Source: Aliiglaciecola sp041538045
GTDB lineage: Bacteria; Pseudomonadota; Gammaproteobacteria; Enterobacterales; Alteromonadaceae
DNA: 64,000 bases
Assembly (NCBI RefSeq): GCF_041538045.1
Contig: NZ_JBGOSE010000007.1
Location: 1-64,000 of the forward strand
Direction: 5' to 3'
In this document: positions 16,148-25,549 of the stretch, in pieces
Layout of the letters: the number at the start of each line of letters is the position of its first letter
Position numbering within the stretch: the first letter of the stretch is position 1
Notes under the pieces: generated by a model
What the model was told of the DNA's origin: nothing
What the model saw: the letters and a program-made list of their open reading frames with translations, nothing else
Databases searched by the model: none
Translations under genes and position numbers: made by a program

Positions 16148-18619
16148 GTGTTACCTGTAGAAACTTGCTGGCCAGCATTAGAAAAAGAGATAGAAGATCA
16201 AGATGTGATATTAGTCGCTCCTCCTGGCGCGGGTAAATCCACCTACTTGCCATTAAAACTGCTTCAACACCCTAAATTTGCAGCTCAAAAAATTATTATG
16301 CTACAACCACGGCAAATCGCCGTTACCTCGATTGCTGCCTATTTATCTGAGCAGTTAGGTGAACCTGTAGGTCAAACTATTGGTTATCGCATGCGAGGCG
16401 AATCGAAAGTAAGTGCTAACACTAGGCTAGAGATTGTGACCGAAGGTTTGCTTACCCGTCTGTTGCAAAACGATCCTGAATTAGCCAATGTGGGATTGAT
16501 TATTTTTGATGAGTTTCATGAACGCAATATACATTCTGATTTTGCCTTAGCTCTATGTTTAGAAGTGAAACAGGCAATCCGTGATGACTTACGATTGTTA
16601 GTTATGTCTGCGACTTTAGATGCGGCTGCGGTGACAAAGTTATTACCGGATGCCAAACAGCTAGAAAGCCTTGGCCGCAGCTTTCCGGTCGCCGACCATT
16701 ATCGACCAAGAACGAAAAGCCCTTTGGAACAAGATGTTTTTCAGGTAATTCGAGAGGCTGTGGATAGCCATGAAGGCGACCTATTAGTCTTTTTGCCCGG
16801 GGCCAGACAAATACTGGCTACACAGCAACTTTGTACAGATTATTTCGCTAAATATCATGCGCCAGAGATTGAAACTCATACTTTGTTTGGTCAACTGGAT
16901 AAACACAAACAACGTTTAGCAATTCAACCCGCTAAACAAGGGCGACGTAAAATTGTGCTAGCTACGAATATTGCCGAAACCAGCTTAACCATTGACGGTA
17001 TTAAAGTGGTAATCGATTCGGGTCTAGAGAATGTTGCCAACTTTAATTGGCAGCGACGTATACAACAACTGTCCATGAAGCAAATTTCTAAAGCCTCTGC
17101 GATTCAACGGGCTGGACGAGCCGGGCGATTGTCGCCAGGTGATTGTTATCGATTGTGGTCGAAGGAGACTCAGCAACGTTTGATTGCTCAGCGTGCGCCG
17201 GAAATATTAGAAACGGATATTAGTGGTTTGTATTTGGATGCAAAAGTTTGGGGCAGCGAGTTATCTGAATTACCTTTATTGGATCATCCAACGTCATCAC
17301 AACTTGATTACGCAAAATCAGTGTTGTTGTTGTTAGGTGCTATTGATTCTTCCAACAAACTAACAGCTCATGGTAGAGCACTGAACAGTTTTGGTTGTCA
17401 CCCAAGATTAGCCGGACTATTGGCGCTTAGTCAACAAGGAGATAGCTTCCAAAAAACACTCGCCTGTTTATTGGTAGCTTTACTCGAATTTAGACCCATC
17501 AACGAGCTACGAAGGGAAACAGAATTACGACAACATTTAGTATTCCTTATTTCTAACCCTTCGCATCCCATTTGGGTCCAAGGGAAACGTTGGGCAAAAC
17601 GCATTGGATGTTCTTGTGATAGTCGTTCAGTGAATCTAGAAAAGGGTAAGTTAAGTCAATTACTAAGTTCAGCTTATCCGGATCAAATCGCTCGATTGCG
17701 GGATAATGGTGCTTATCAACTCGTCAATGGAACTGGGGCAAAATACTATAATCCTAATGCGCAATCCGCTGCTATGTTGAGTAAATGGATTATAGTGACC
17801 AAATTAACCGTAGGTGAGCAAGCCGATGCCATTATTCAATTAGCCGAACCCATTGATGAAGCGCTGGTTTTTGGTCTATTCAAAGACCATTTTGAACAGC
17901 AGTGTGAATACACTTGGTCGCAAACCTTAAATAAAGTTGTGGCGCGAGAAAAACAGAGCTTCGGCGCAATAATTTTACGAGAAAAACAAGTCGAAGCCGC
18001 CGACCCCGCAAAATGCGAAGAAATAGTGCTCGACCAAGTCAGACAACAAGGGCTGTCGTTTTTAACTTGGCACGATAGGATATGGACATTCATTCATCGA
18101 GCAAGTTTAGCCCGTAAAGTCGAAGGAGATTGTTGGCCTGATTTTTCCGAATCCACTTTATTAGCAGAGCTTGAACAATGGTTGCAACCCTTTCTTGATG
18201 GCATAGAGAATGCCACTAAGCTACAACAACTGGATTGGTCAACAATTTTGAAAACGCGATTAACTTGGGATCAGCAGCAATATTTACAAAAGCATTATCC
18301 GGTTAAAATAAAGGATGCAACTGGACAAGAATGTAAACTAGTATATTCAGCTGATGGTCAAGTTGAAATGCAAGTGAAAATGCAGCACATGTACGGCTAC
18401 GATAGTTCTCCCAGTGTCGCCAATGGCAAAGTGCCAATCACCCTAACTTTATTATCACCAGCCGGCAGACCATTGCAGAAAACCCAAGATCTTACTGGAT
18501 TTTGGCAAGGTAGTTACGCCGATGTTCAAAAAGAAATGAAGGGGCGTTATCCCAAGCACTTTTGGCCTGACAATCCCGCAACAGCGCAAGCAACCACCCG
18601 AGTTAAGAAGTATATGTAG
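16148..18619 (+). CDS. hrpB: ATP-dependent DEAH-type helicase HrpB
   Basis: 823 aa, full length. The GTG at 16148 is chosen because family members begin with this LPVE..WPAL segment; the nearby AGAGG is a little far. Helicase motifs are visible: Walker A APPGAGKST (about 25-33), Walker B/DEAH variant DEFHERN, SATLD, and QRAGRAGR in the second RecA domain. The C-terminal HrpB-specific region is also present (GYDSSPSVANGKVPITL, RYPKHFWPD). A predicted cytosolic RNA or DNA helicase whose precise substrate is not established. Confidence 0.95.
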   Translation: MLPVETCWPALEKEIEDQDVILVAPPGAGKSTYLPLKLLQHPKFAAQKIIMLQPRQIAVTSIAAYLSEQLGEPVGQTIGYRMRGESKVSANTRLEIVTEGLLTRLLQNDPELANVGLIIFDEFHERNIHSDFALALCLEVKQAIRDDLRLLVMSATLDAAAVTKLLPDAKQLESLGRSFPVADHYRPRTKSPLEQDVFQVIREAVDSHEGDLLVFLPGARQILATQQLCTDYFAKYHAPEIETHTLFGQLDKHKQRLAIQPAKQGRRKIVLATNIAETSLTIDGIKVVIDSGLENVANFNWQRRIQQLSMKQISKASAIQRAGRAGRLSPGDCYRLWSKETQQRLIAQRAPEILETDISGLYLDAKVWGSELSELPLLDHPTSSQLDYAKSVLLLLGAIDSSNKLTAHGRALNSFGCHPRLAGLLALSQQGDSFQKTLACLLVALLEFRPINELRRETELRQHLVFLISNPSHPIWVQGKRWAKRIGCSCDSRSVNLEKGKLSQLLSSAYPDQIARLRDNGAYQLVNGTGAKYYNPNAQSAAMLSKWIIVTKLTVGEQADAIIQLAEPIDEALVFGLFKDHFEQQCEYTWSQTLNKVVAREKQSFGAIILREKQVEAADPAKCEEIVLDQVRQQGLSFLTWHDRIWTFIHRASLARKVEGDCWPDFSESTLLAELEQWLQPFLDGIENATKLQQLDWSTILKTRLTWDQQQYLQKHYPVKIKDATGQECKLVYSADGQVEMQVKMQHMYGYDSSPSVANGKVPITLTLLSPAGRPLQKTQDLTGFWQGSYADVQKEMKGRYPKHFWPDNPATAQATTRVKKYM

Positions 18620-18793
18620 TTTTAACTTGTTCTGGCGATGATTTGCGGAAATTAATTTATCTGTAAATTCATCTGTTTAACATTTTACTCACATATAATG
18701 CTGGAGGTGCGTATAAATTAACCGATACAATAGAATGATGTTGAACACGGCTTGCCCTTTCTGGGCTGTGTTGGTCACTAATAGGTAGCAAAC

Positions 18794-21589
18794 ATGCAAA
18801 CTATCCACTTTTTCCAGCGCTCAATCTTAACCATTTTTTATATTCTAATTACCTTTAGCCTTTCGAATGCAGATGCCAAGTCTAAGCATGATCTAACTAT
18901 TTCCCACGTAAGCGAAGCGCAGTTTAATTTTTTAAAAATAGACAGTGAGAATTCTCAAACTAGGTTGGCTTTAAATACCAACTCAGAGGAACGAACATTT
19001 AGTTTAGTCGAGAATAATCAACTTTTATCAGCAAGTTTGAGGCTCAAATTACATTCTACGATTGCTTTGTATAAAGGAAAGCTGGACGGTTCTGAAAATT
19101 CTTGGGCCAGATTCAGTTTTGTTGAAGGAAAACTTAGTGGGGCATTTTATGATGGTCATGATTTATATTTCGTGAATTATAAAAAGCAACTCGAGGCTGA
19201 ATTAAATTTGGTCGACACCCTTAGTGAACGCACTAATGATTTGGTGGTTTACAACGCAAAAGACGTGAGTCATAGCGCTACTTGTGCTCTTGACAATCAT
19301 GCAATTCAATCTGCTTTTAATTATTCCAGTTACATCGACGAACTAGCTGAAATGGCAAGTGAAATGGCTTCTAAGGAAATTTTAGTCTCACTGGTAGCGG
19401 ATGCCGAGTTCGAAGCTGGAGATCCCCTGGACGCGGCGACGGAAATGCTCATCGAAATGAATGTAGTTGATGGTATTTTTTCAGAACAAGTAGGCGTTCA
19501 GGTTACCGTGGATGATATCCGCGTATTAGAGGATAACGGCACATTAACCATGACGGATGCCGAAGATTTAATCGTGGCTTATCGCACCTACGTTGCCGTG
19601 AGTTATAATAATCCAGGTCTAAGTCACTTATTTACAGGAAAGGATTTAGATGGAGGGACAATTGGTATCGCCTATGTTGGCGCTATTTGTAATAGCTACT
19701 CAGTGGGTGTAACTCAACGTTTCGGCTCTAATACTGCACTAATTACTGCCCATGAAATAGGGCATAACTTTGGTGCTCCCCATGATAATCAATCGGGTTC
19801 GGCCTGCGCCGCAACTAATGGGGGCTTTTTAATGAACCCAAGTATTAATGGCAGTGATCAGTTTTCAGATTGTAGTTTGTCGCAAATGGATGCATTGGTC
19901 AGTTCTGGAGTCTGTCTTGCTGATATATCCCCTCCATTAATTATTTCTACTCCTAATACAACTGCAACCTCTGGAATAGCTTATCAATACGATGCCGATA
20001 ATCGAGTTGATGCAGAAGGTTCTGAGCTCTTAACATTTAATTTGGATTATGGTCCAGAGGGAATGACTCTCTCTGAAGATGGGCTAGTTGCATGGACGCC
20101 TACGTCCAGTCAGCTAGGAGTTAACTTAATTCAATTTAGTGCAAGCAATGATTATGGAACAGATATACAAAACTTTGAAGTTGAAGTGACAGAAAATCCT
20201 TCAGGTGAATTTTTAAACTTCAATGATTTACCTTACTCTTCATTCACTAGTGATCAAGATATAGAGGGGGTTGTGACTATTGATGACGCTGGTTCGAGTA
20301 TAACCCTTCAAGGTAATCGATGGATTAAAGTAAGTTTAAACTATGAAATTCAACCAGATACAGTATTAGAGTTCGATTTCATCAGTACATCATTGGGTGA
20401 AATTCATGGTATTGGATTAGATAATGATAATCATATGGAAGAAGCTAGAACATTTTCATTGGCGGGCTCGCAAACGTGGGGAATAAATAGTACAAGTTAT
20501 ACAGAGCTTGGTGAAGTACAGCATATATCTATTCCGGTTGGGCAGTTTTATACTGGTAATGTTCAGTATCTCTATTTTGTCATGGATAATGATGTAGAAA
20601 ACTCCACAGCCAACGGAACCTATTCAAATGTCACAGTATACAACTCTGCCGACGATGATGCTCCACCCACTGAATTCCTTGATTTAAGTCAGTTCACCAT
20701 CTCCGATTTTGACCCTACACAAAATCCCGTTGGTTCAAGCTTTAGTGATGTGCTCGATGGGGGAGAGACGTTGCAGCTGCAAGGTAATTTATGGAGGAAA
20801 ATTGATATAAATCAAGTTATTACGGAAAATACAATGATGGTCTTTGATTTCAAATCTACTTCACAAGGGGAAATTCACGGAATTGGCTTCTATTCTGATA
20901 ACTTAGCAGATGGCACTAAAGCCTTTCAATTGTATGGAACTCAAACCTGGGGGGTAAGTGACTTTAGTTATTCAGGCAGTGGTGAGTATCAGTCATTTAC
21001 TATTCCTGTAGGCCAATATTTTGAGGAGGGTATATATCCGTATTTAGTATTTGCAATGGATAACGACATACCAGACTCTGTTGCTAACAGTCATTTTAGT
21101 CGTATTTCTATTTTTGAAAATACCGATGAAGAGCCCATCCCAAGTGAAGGGTTAAATTTCAATGAATTAGGTATTTTTGATTTTGATCCCAGTCAAAATC
21201 CAGAAGGTGATGGTACGCTGACGATTTTAGATTCTGGTTATACATTGCAACTTCAAGGAAACTTATGGCAGAAAGTAGCAAGCCCTACAATTATAACTGA
21301 AGACACTGTTTTAGAGTTTGAGTTTAAATCAACAGCAGAGGGAGAAGTTCATGGTATTGCTTTTACCAGTGATGAAGTCGTAGATGAAAGTTTAACCTTT
21401 CGTTTGTTTGGAACCCAAATTTGGGCAAATCACGACTTTCAATATACTGGAGATGGGGAATATCAAACCTTCGTCATCCCCATTGGGGAATACTATACCG
21501 GTGCCTTTTCTTATATCGTTTTTGGAATGGATAATGATGTAGAAAATCCAAATTCAAATTCGGTTTTTAAGAATGTTGTGATTCGGTAA
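18794..21589 (+). CDS. Secreted reprolysin-like metalloprotease with three tandem C-terminal repeats
   Basis: 931 aa. Signal peptide about 1-28. A propeptide-like region precedes a metzincin catalytic domain with the zinc motif HEIGHNFGAPHD, first His at about residue 320, as in M12B/ADAM-type enzymes. A Met follows in GGFLMNPSI. Residues about 380-470 form an Ig/cadherin-like domain (Ig-like TPNTTATSG, WTPTSSQLG). Three homologous units of about 155 aa begin near residues 472, 627 and 784; each contains LQLQGN.W, GE.HGIG, a TW or IW segment and MDND, and they are probably carbohydrate- or cell-surface-binding beta-sandwiches. It interrupts the usual hrpB-mrcB adjacency. Substrate unknown. 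Confidence 0.85.
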   Translation: MQTIHFFQRSILTIFYILITFSLSNADAKSKHDLTISHVSEAQFNFLKIDSENSQTRLALNTNSEERTFSLVENNQLLSASLRLKLHSTIALYKGKLDGSENSWARFSFVEGKLSGAFYDGHDLYFVNYKKQLEAELNLVDTLSERTNDLVVYNAKDVSHSATCALDNHAIQSAFNYSSYIDELAEMASEMASKEILVSLVADAEFEAGDPLDAATEMLIEMNVVDGIFSEQVGVQVTVDDIRVLEDNGTLTMTDAEDLIVAYRTYVAVSYNNPGLSHLFTGKDLDGGTIGIAYVGAICNSYSVGVTQRFGSNTALITAHEIGHNFGAPHDNQSGSACAATNGGFLMNPSINGSDQFSDCSLSQMDALVSSGVCLADISPPLIISTPNTTATSGIAYQYDADNRVDAEGSELLTFNLDYGPEGMTLSEDGLVAWTPTSSQLGVNLIQFSASNDYGTDIQNFEVEVTENPSGEFLNFNDLPYSSFTSDQDIEGVVTIDDAGSSITLQGNRWIKVSLNYEIQPDTVLEFDFISTSLGEIHGIGLDNDNHMEEARTFSLAGSQTWGINSTSYTELGEVQHISIPVGQFYTGNVQYLYFVMDNDVENSTANGTYSNVTVYNSADDDAPPTEFLDLSQFTISDFDPTQNPVGSSFSDVLDGGETLQLQGNLWRKIDINQVITENTMMVFDFKSTSQGEIHGIGFYSDNLADGTKAFQLYGTQTWGVSDFSYSGSGEYQSFTIPVGQYFEEGIYPYLVFAMDNDIPDSVANSHFSRISIFENTDEEPIPSEGLNFNELGIFDFDPSQNPEGDGTLTILDSGYTLQLQGNLWQKVASPTIITEDTVLEFEFKSTAEGEVHGIAFTSDEVVDESLTFRLFGTQIWANHDFQYTGDGEYQTFVIPIGEYYTGAFSYIVFGMDNDVENPNSNSVFKNVVIR

Positions 21590-21756
21590 GTTAACTGAGT
21601 GTTGGTCAGTCACTATTTGTTGATAGAGCATCGGCAAGTAGTGACAACAATATCCAAATATTGTCATATTTTTGGAATACTGGTTTGAGCCAACTCGTCG
21701 GCACTGATAGACTGCTTATCTAAAAACAACCCCAACAAAGATCCTCTTAATCAACC

Positions 21757-24057
21757 ATGTCAGTAGCTCAAAAATTGAACCCCTTACCTTGGTTTCGCAA
21801 ATATTTCTGGAAAATGTTTCTGGTGTGTATCGTTGCTATGACCGCATACATGGTTTACTTAGACGCAGTGATTGCCCATCAGTTTTCTGGCAATAAATGG
21901 CAAGTGCCGGCGCAAATTTATGCGCGCCCATTAGTGTTAAGTTTAAAAGAGGAAATTACCAGTAAAGAAATTATTGAAGAGTTAACACTGTTGGGATATC
22001 GACGGGTAGCTAACGCCAGCCGAACAGGGGAGTATCAATACAGTAACAATCATTTTGAAGTGTATCGTCGGGCTTTTCATTTTCCCGATGGTTTTCAAGG
22101 GGAAACAGCTCTTTCGTTAACCGTAAAATCAGGCCGTGTAGCAAGCATTGTTAACCTTAACAGCGGTAAACAAATCAGTAGCTTTAGGTTAGAACCATGG
22201 CTAGTGACACGCTTGATTAGTGACGGCAAAGAAGACCGTATGTTGGTATCTCTTGGACAAGTTCCTAAAGAGTTGGTTGAAGCGCTGGTCTTGGTTGAGG
22301 ATAAGGATTTTTATGAGCATCATGGAATTGCTCCCCTTTCCATTTTAAGAGCCTTGATAGCAAATATTTCAGCCGGGCGCGCTGTGCAAGGTGGTAGTAC
22401 CCTAACTCAGCAATTGGTCAAGAATATGTACTTAACCAATGAAAAGTCCATAACCAGAAAAATCAAAGAAGCCTTTATGTCCATACTAATCGATGCTCGA
22501 TATAGCAAAGATCAGATAATGGAAGCTTATTTAAATGAAGTGTTTTTAGGACAAAGTGGGAATACCGGTGTACACGGCTTTGGTTTAGCAAGCTACTTTT
22601 ATTTTGACCGCCCGCTGAACGAGCTTAACTTAGAAGAGATGACTACTTTAGTCGGTATAATTAAAGGCCCCTCTTACTACAACCCAAGACGTCACCCTGA
22701 ACGTGTTTTGGAGCGACGTAACCTGGTGTTGAGGCTGATGTTTGAAGGTGGAAAAATTAATAAGTCGACCTTTGAAACATTGTTGGACAAGCCAATTCAA
22801 GTGGCCACAGGCGCAACGCTGGTCAAGGGTAAACATCCCGCCTTTATGGATAGAGTGGGGCGTGAATTACACACTATTTTAGATAATCCAAATATTCGTG
22901 ACTCGGGGGTGAAACTGTTCACCACCCTTGATTCAAATGCACAACGTAAAGCAGAGTCGGCACTAGCAGGTGGCATAATAAGTATCGAAAAACAGCGTAA
23001 ATTAAAAAACTTGCAAGCCGCAATGGTGGTAACTGACATTGATAGCGGTGAAATTCGTGCAATGGTTGGGGATCGTAAAACAGGCTTCAGTGGTTTTAAT
23101 CGGGCGTTAGACGCTAAACGTTCCATCGGTTCTTTAGTTAAACCCGCAATCTACATTACTGCTTTAGAGCATCCAGAAGAATATAACTTAGCCACTCCTT
23201 TGTTCGACAATCCCATTCAATTACCTAGTGAAGGCGGGGAAACGTGGGAGCCGCAAAATGCCGATAAAAAGTTTCGTGGTCAAGTTCCCTTGTATACTGC
23301 ATTAACCCAATCCCTCAATGTTCCCACTGTAAGTTTAGGTATGGAATTGGGATTAGATAATATAACACAAACACTTAAACGCCTTGGCGTAACTGAACCT
23401 ATTACCCAATATCCTGCATTGACTTTAGGTGCCCTTGATTTATCGCCTATTCAGGTTAATCAAATGTACCAAACCATTGCTAACAATGGCGTGCAGATCC
23501 CTCTTCATACTGTGAATGCTATTATGTCTTCTGATAATCAGTTGATGTACTCCTTTGATGCCCCAGAAAAAAGAATTATCGATGAAAAAGTCGCTTATTT
23601 AATGAATTATGCTCTGCATAAAGTGACCTTAGAAGGCACCGCCAAACAAGTTCGCCGACGTTTTCCTACTATCAATATGGCGGGTAAAACAGGCACAACC
23701 GATGACTACCGTGATAGCTGGTTTAGTGGTTATGACAAAAATATCTTAGTTACCAGTTGGATTGGGACAGATGACAATAAGAGTACTGGATTAACAGGGG
23801 CCAGTGGTGCATTGAGTTTGTTTTTAGATTTTCAGGCCCTGCAAGCGCCAAAGTCACTGGTTCGGCGTTTTCCAAAAGGTTTAGGTATCGCCCATTTTAA
23901 TCCACAAACCGGAAGAGCCACCCAAGCGGGCTGTCAGACCAGTATGAGTTTGCCTGCCATATTAGAAGTGCTGCCCAAACGAGCGGATAAATGTGACACC
24001 AAAAACCCAAAAATTCAAGAGCGTAAAAGCTTTTGGGAAAGACTGTTTGGAAATTAG
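21757..24057 (+). CDS. mrcB: Penicillin-binding protein 1B (bifunctional)
   Basis: 766 aa, typical. A short cytoplasmic tail and one membrane anchor (about 18-38) are followed by a UvrB-domain-2-like region. The glycosyltransferase domain has VEDKDFYEHHG (catalytic Glu about 181) and GGSTLTQQLVKN. The transpeptidase domain has SLVK (nucleophile Ser about 459), a mid-motif SLN and KTGTT (Lys about 644). It polymerises and cross-links peptidoglycan from lipid II in the periplasm. hrpB and mrcB are neighbours in many gammaproteobacteria, which supports the assignment as mrcB rather than mrcA. Confidence 0.95.
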   Translation: MSVAQKLNPLPWFRKYFWKMFLVCIVAMTAYMVYLDAVIAHQFSGNKWQVPAQIYARPLVLSLKEEITSKEIIEELTLLGYRRVANASRTGEYQYSNNHFEVYRRAFHFPDGFQGETALSLTVKSGRVASIVNLNSGKQISSFRLEPWLVTRLISDGKEDRMLVSLGQVPKELVEALVLVEDKDFYEHHGIAPLSILRALIANISAGRAVQGGSTLTQQLVKNMYLTNEKSITRKIKEAFMSILIDARYSKDQIMEAYLNEVFLGQSGNTGVHGFGLASYFYFDRPLNELNLEEMTTLVGIIKGPSYYNPRRHPERVLERRNLVLRLMFEGGKINKSTFETLLDKPIQVATGATLVKGKHPAFMDRVGRELHTILDNPNIRDSGVKLFTTLDSNAQRKAESALAGGIISIEKQRKLKNLQAAMVVTDIDSGEIRAMVGDRKTGFSGFNRALDAKRSIGSLVKPAIYITALEHPEEYNLATPLFDNPIQLPSEGGETWEPQNADKKFRGQVPLYTALTQSLNVPTVSLGMELGLDNITQTLKRLGVTEPITQYPALTLGALDLSPIQVNQMYQTIANNGVQIPLHTVNAIMSSDNQLMYSFDAPEKRIIDEKVAYLMNYALHKVTLEGTAKQVRRRFPTINMAGKTGTTDDYRDSWFSGYDKNILVTSWIGTDDNKSTGLTGASGALSLFLDFQALQAPKSLVRRFPKGLGIAHFNPQTGRATQAGCQTSMSLPAILEVLPKRADKCDTKNPKIQERKSFWERLFGN

Positions 24058-24073
24058 GTTTACAAGCTTAATG

Positions 24074-24110
24074 AGCCAAAAGGCGGTTAATTAGCGTCTA
24101 TCTTTTGGCT
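24074..24110. terminator. Stem-loop at the mrcB / TonB-like convergent junction
   Basis: AGCCAAAAG and CTTTTGGCT form a nine-base perfect inverted repeat, with GGGCTTTTT following downstream. It overlaps the last codons of the minus-strand gene and may end mrcB transcription. The loop is long (about 19 nt), so this is tentative. Confidence 0.3.
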
Positions 24111-24906
24111 TAATGGGCTTTTTGACATGCTTATCGATGTAAGGCTCAAAATCTTGAGATTTACTGCAATCCATAGTGCTTCCAGTGGTATATTGTAAAA
24201 CCGTGAGCAGTGTTTTATTTACCGCTGAACTGCAATCTACCCGGATAGTATTTTCCTCCATCAACTTTTCATCTTCGGTTTTATAGGGATCAAATTTAGG
24301 TAAATTCAGATCCGGTGATTCCCTTTGTTGACGATAGCGCTGTGCTTCTTGTTCCGCCATGCGTTGATTGGCTTGTGCCGAGTGATCTAATAAATGTTTT
24401 TGGGCTAAATTACGAGAGGTCGCAACCGGCGTCTCTTCGTCAGATTTGCCTGGATAATCAATCGAAGGTAAATCTTCACGTCTAGTGTCATTTTCTATGG
24501 TGGGTAGCTCGGGGGTAACAGGTTCAACGATATCAGGTACATCCTTTGTCTGAACCTCTTGTTCCGCGGGTATCGTTTCTGGGGCTTCGTCTACCACTAC
24601 CTCATCGACATGAAGCTCTTCAACCACGGGGTTACTTTGTTCTATTTGTTCTGCTGGAGGTTCAGGTAATTGTTCCGCAGCGTCAGTTTCAACGGTATTT
24701 TCCTGCACTTTCGGTGGGGTAAAAAAGATTAATTTAGCATTGATAGCAGAGGTTTCCTGCTCTACTTTTGCAGGAACCTTTATGCGCTGTTGAGACAAAA
24801 TCCACCAACCGATTAAAACGTGAGCAAGTACAGAAATAAGCAGTACTTTTTGCAAAGAGTGTTTTTTCGTTTCTGGGGGAATATATTGTTGGCGGTCAAA
24901 ATCCAA
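24091..24906 (-). CDS. TonB/TolA-like single-span periplasmic protein
   Basis: 271 aa. A basic cytoplasmic N-terminus is followed by one membrane segment (about 21-40) with a His near its start (VLAHVLIGWW), as in TonB. Residues 60-160 are a Pro/Glu/Val-rich extended linker. A charged helix follows (NQRMAEQEAQRYRQQRE), then a small C-terminal region with two Cys (VDCSSAV, TMDCSKS). It lacks a recognisable TonB C-terminal domain, so I name it only by architecture. It may span the periplasm. Convergent with mrcB. Function unknown. Confidence 0.65.
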   Translation of the reverse strand: MDFDRQQYIPPETKKHSLQKVLLISVLAHVLIGWWILSQQRIKVPAKVEQETSAINAKLIFFTPPKVQENTVETDAAEQLPEPPAEQIEQSNPVVEELHVDEVVVDEAPETIPAEQEVQTKDVPDIVEPVTPELPTIENDTRREDLPSIDYPGKSDEETPVATSRNLAQKHLLDHSAQANQRMAEQEAQRYRQQRESPDLNLPKFDPYKTEDEKLMEENTIRVDCSSAVNKTLLTVLQYTTGSTMDCSKSQDFEPYIDKHVKKPIKPKDRR

Positions 24907-25011
24907 GGTGCGCGCTATCCAGCATATTTATTGTCTAATTGATTCGACAGTAGACTTGCCGCGTCTCTTTTAGTTCCCTATTAGCAACGCTTTTCGATTA
25001 TTGTGAATCTA

Positions 25012-25028
25012 TGCACCATTTGTGTGCG
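25012..25028 (+). promoter_or_regulatory. NtrC-type enhancer site upstream of glnK
   Basis: TGCACCATTTGTGTGCG fits the NtrC dyad TGCAC-N7-GTGCA with one mismatch at the last base. It lies about 110 bp upstream of the -24 element at 25121, a normal enhancer distance. A further half-site-like TGGTGC follows at 25050. Confidence 0.65.
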
Positions 25029-25120
25029 AAATTTGCCTTTTGCTCGCTATTGGTGCTTTAATTGTAGGTTCAATCCATTTTTTCTAATCTAAGTAATTGA
25101 TTTTTATGCGTAAACATTAG

Positions 25121-25136
25121 TGGCATAAGACTTGTT
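25121..25136 (+). promoter_or_regulatory. Sigma-54 type promoter of glnK-amtB
   Basis: TGGCAT, five bases, then TTGTT matches the -24 element well and the -12 element partly (consensus TTGCA/T), with correct GG-to-T spacing. It predicts transcription starting about 43 nt before the glnK ATG. With the NtrC dyad upstream it implies induction in nitrogen limitation. Confidence 0.6.
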
Positions 25137-25189
25137 TTAGGAATAGAGCGTTTCAATAAAAACAAAATTAAAATATCGGGAGTAACACA

Positions 25190-25528
25190 ATGAAATTAGT
25201 AACTGCGATAGTTAAGCCTTTCAAGCTTGATGATGTTCGCGAAGCCATTTCAGAGATTGGCATTGATGGTTTGACTGTCACTGAAGTTAAAGGCTTTGGA
25301 CGTCAAAAAGGTCATACCGAATTGTACCGTGGTGCAGAATACCAAGTTGACTTTTTACCAAAAGTTAAATTGGAAATTGCGGTGCAAGACGATCATGTTG
25401 AACGTTTAGTTGAAGCTATTGTTAGCGCAGCAAAAACGGGCAAGATTGGAGACGGAAAAGTATTTGTATATGACTTAGAGCATGCAGTACGTATCCGCAC
25501 GGGTGAAACTGACGGCGAAGCCATTTAA
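25190..25528 (+). CDS. glnK: Nitrogen regulatory protein P-II
   Basis: 112 aa, exact family length. It contains the T-loop with the uridylylation site Tyr51 in ELYRGAEYQVDF and the second signature TGKIGDGKVFVYDLEHAVRIRTGE. P-II trimers bind ATP/ADP and 2-oxoglutarate and gate AmtB, and also regulate NtrB and GlnE. The position directly before amtB (21-bp gap) marks it as GlnK rather than GlnB. The upstream NtrC and sigma-54 elements support nitrogen control. A GGGAG ribosome binding site precedes the ATG. Confidence 0.96.
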   Translation: MKLVTAIVKPFKLDDVREAISEIGIDGLTVTEVKGFGRQKGHTELYRGAEYQVDFLPKVKLEIAVQDDHVERLVEAIVSAAKTGKIGDGKVFVYDLEHAVRIRTGETDGEAI

Positions 25529-25549
25529 GCAGCAGGGCAGGAGAAAATC

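Noticed and set aside
22797..23126. 109-aa minus-strand ORF inside mrcB
   Set aside because: Antisense shadow of a conserved transpeptidase region.
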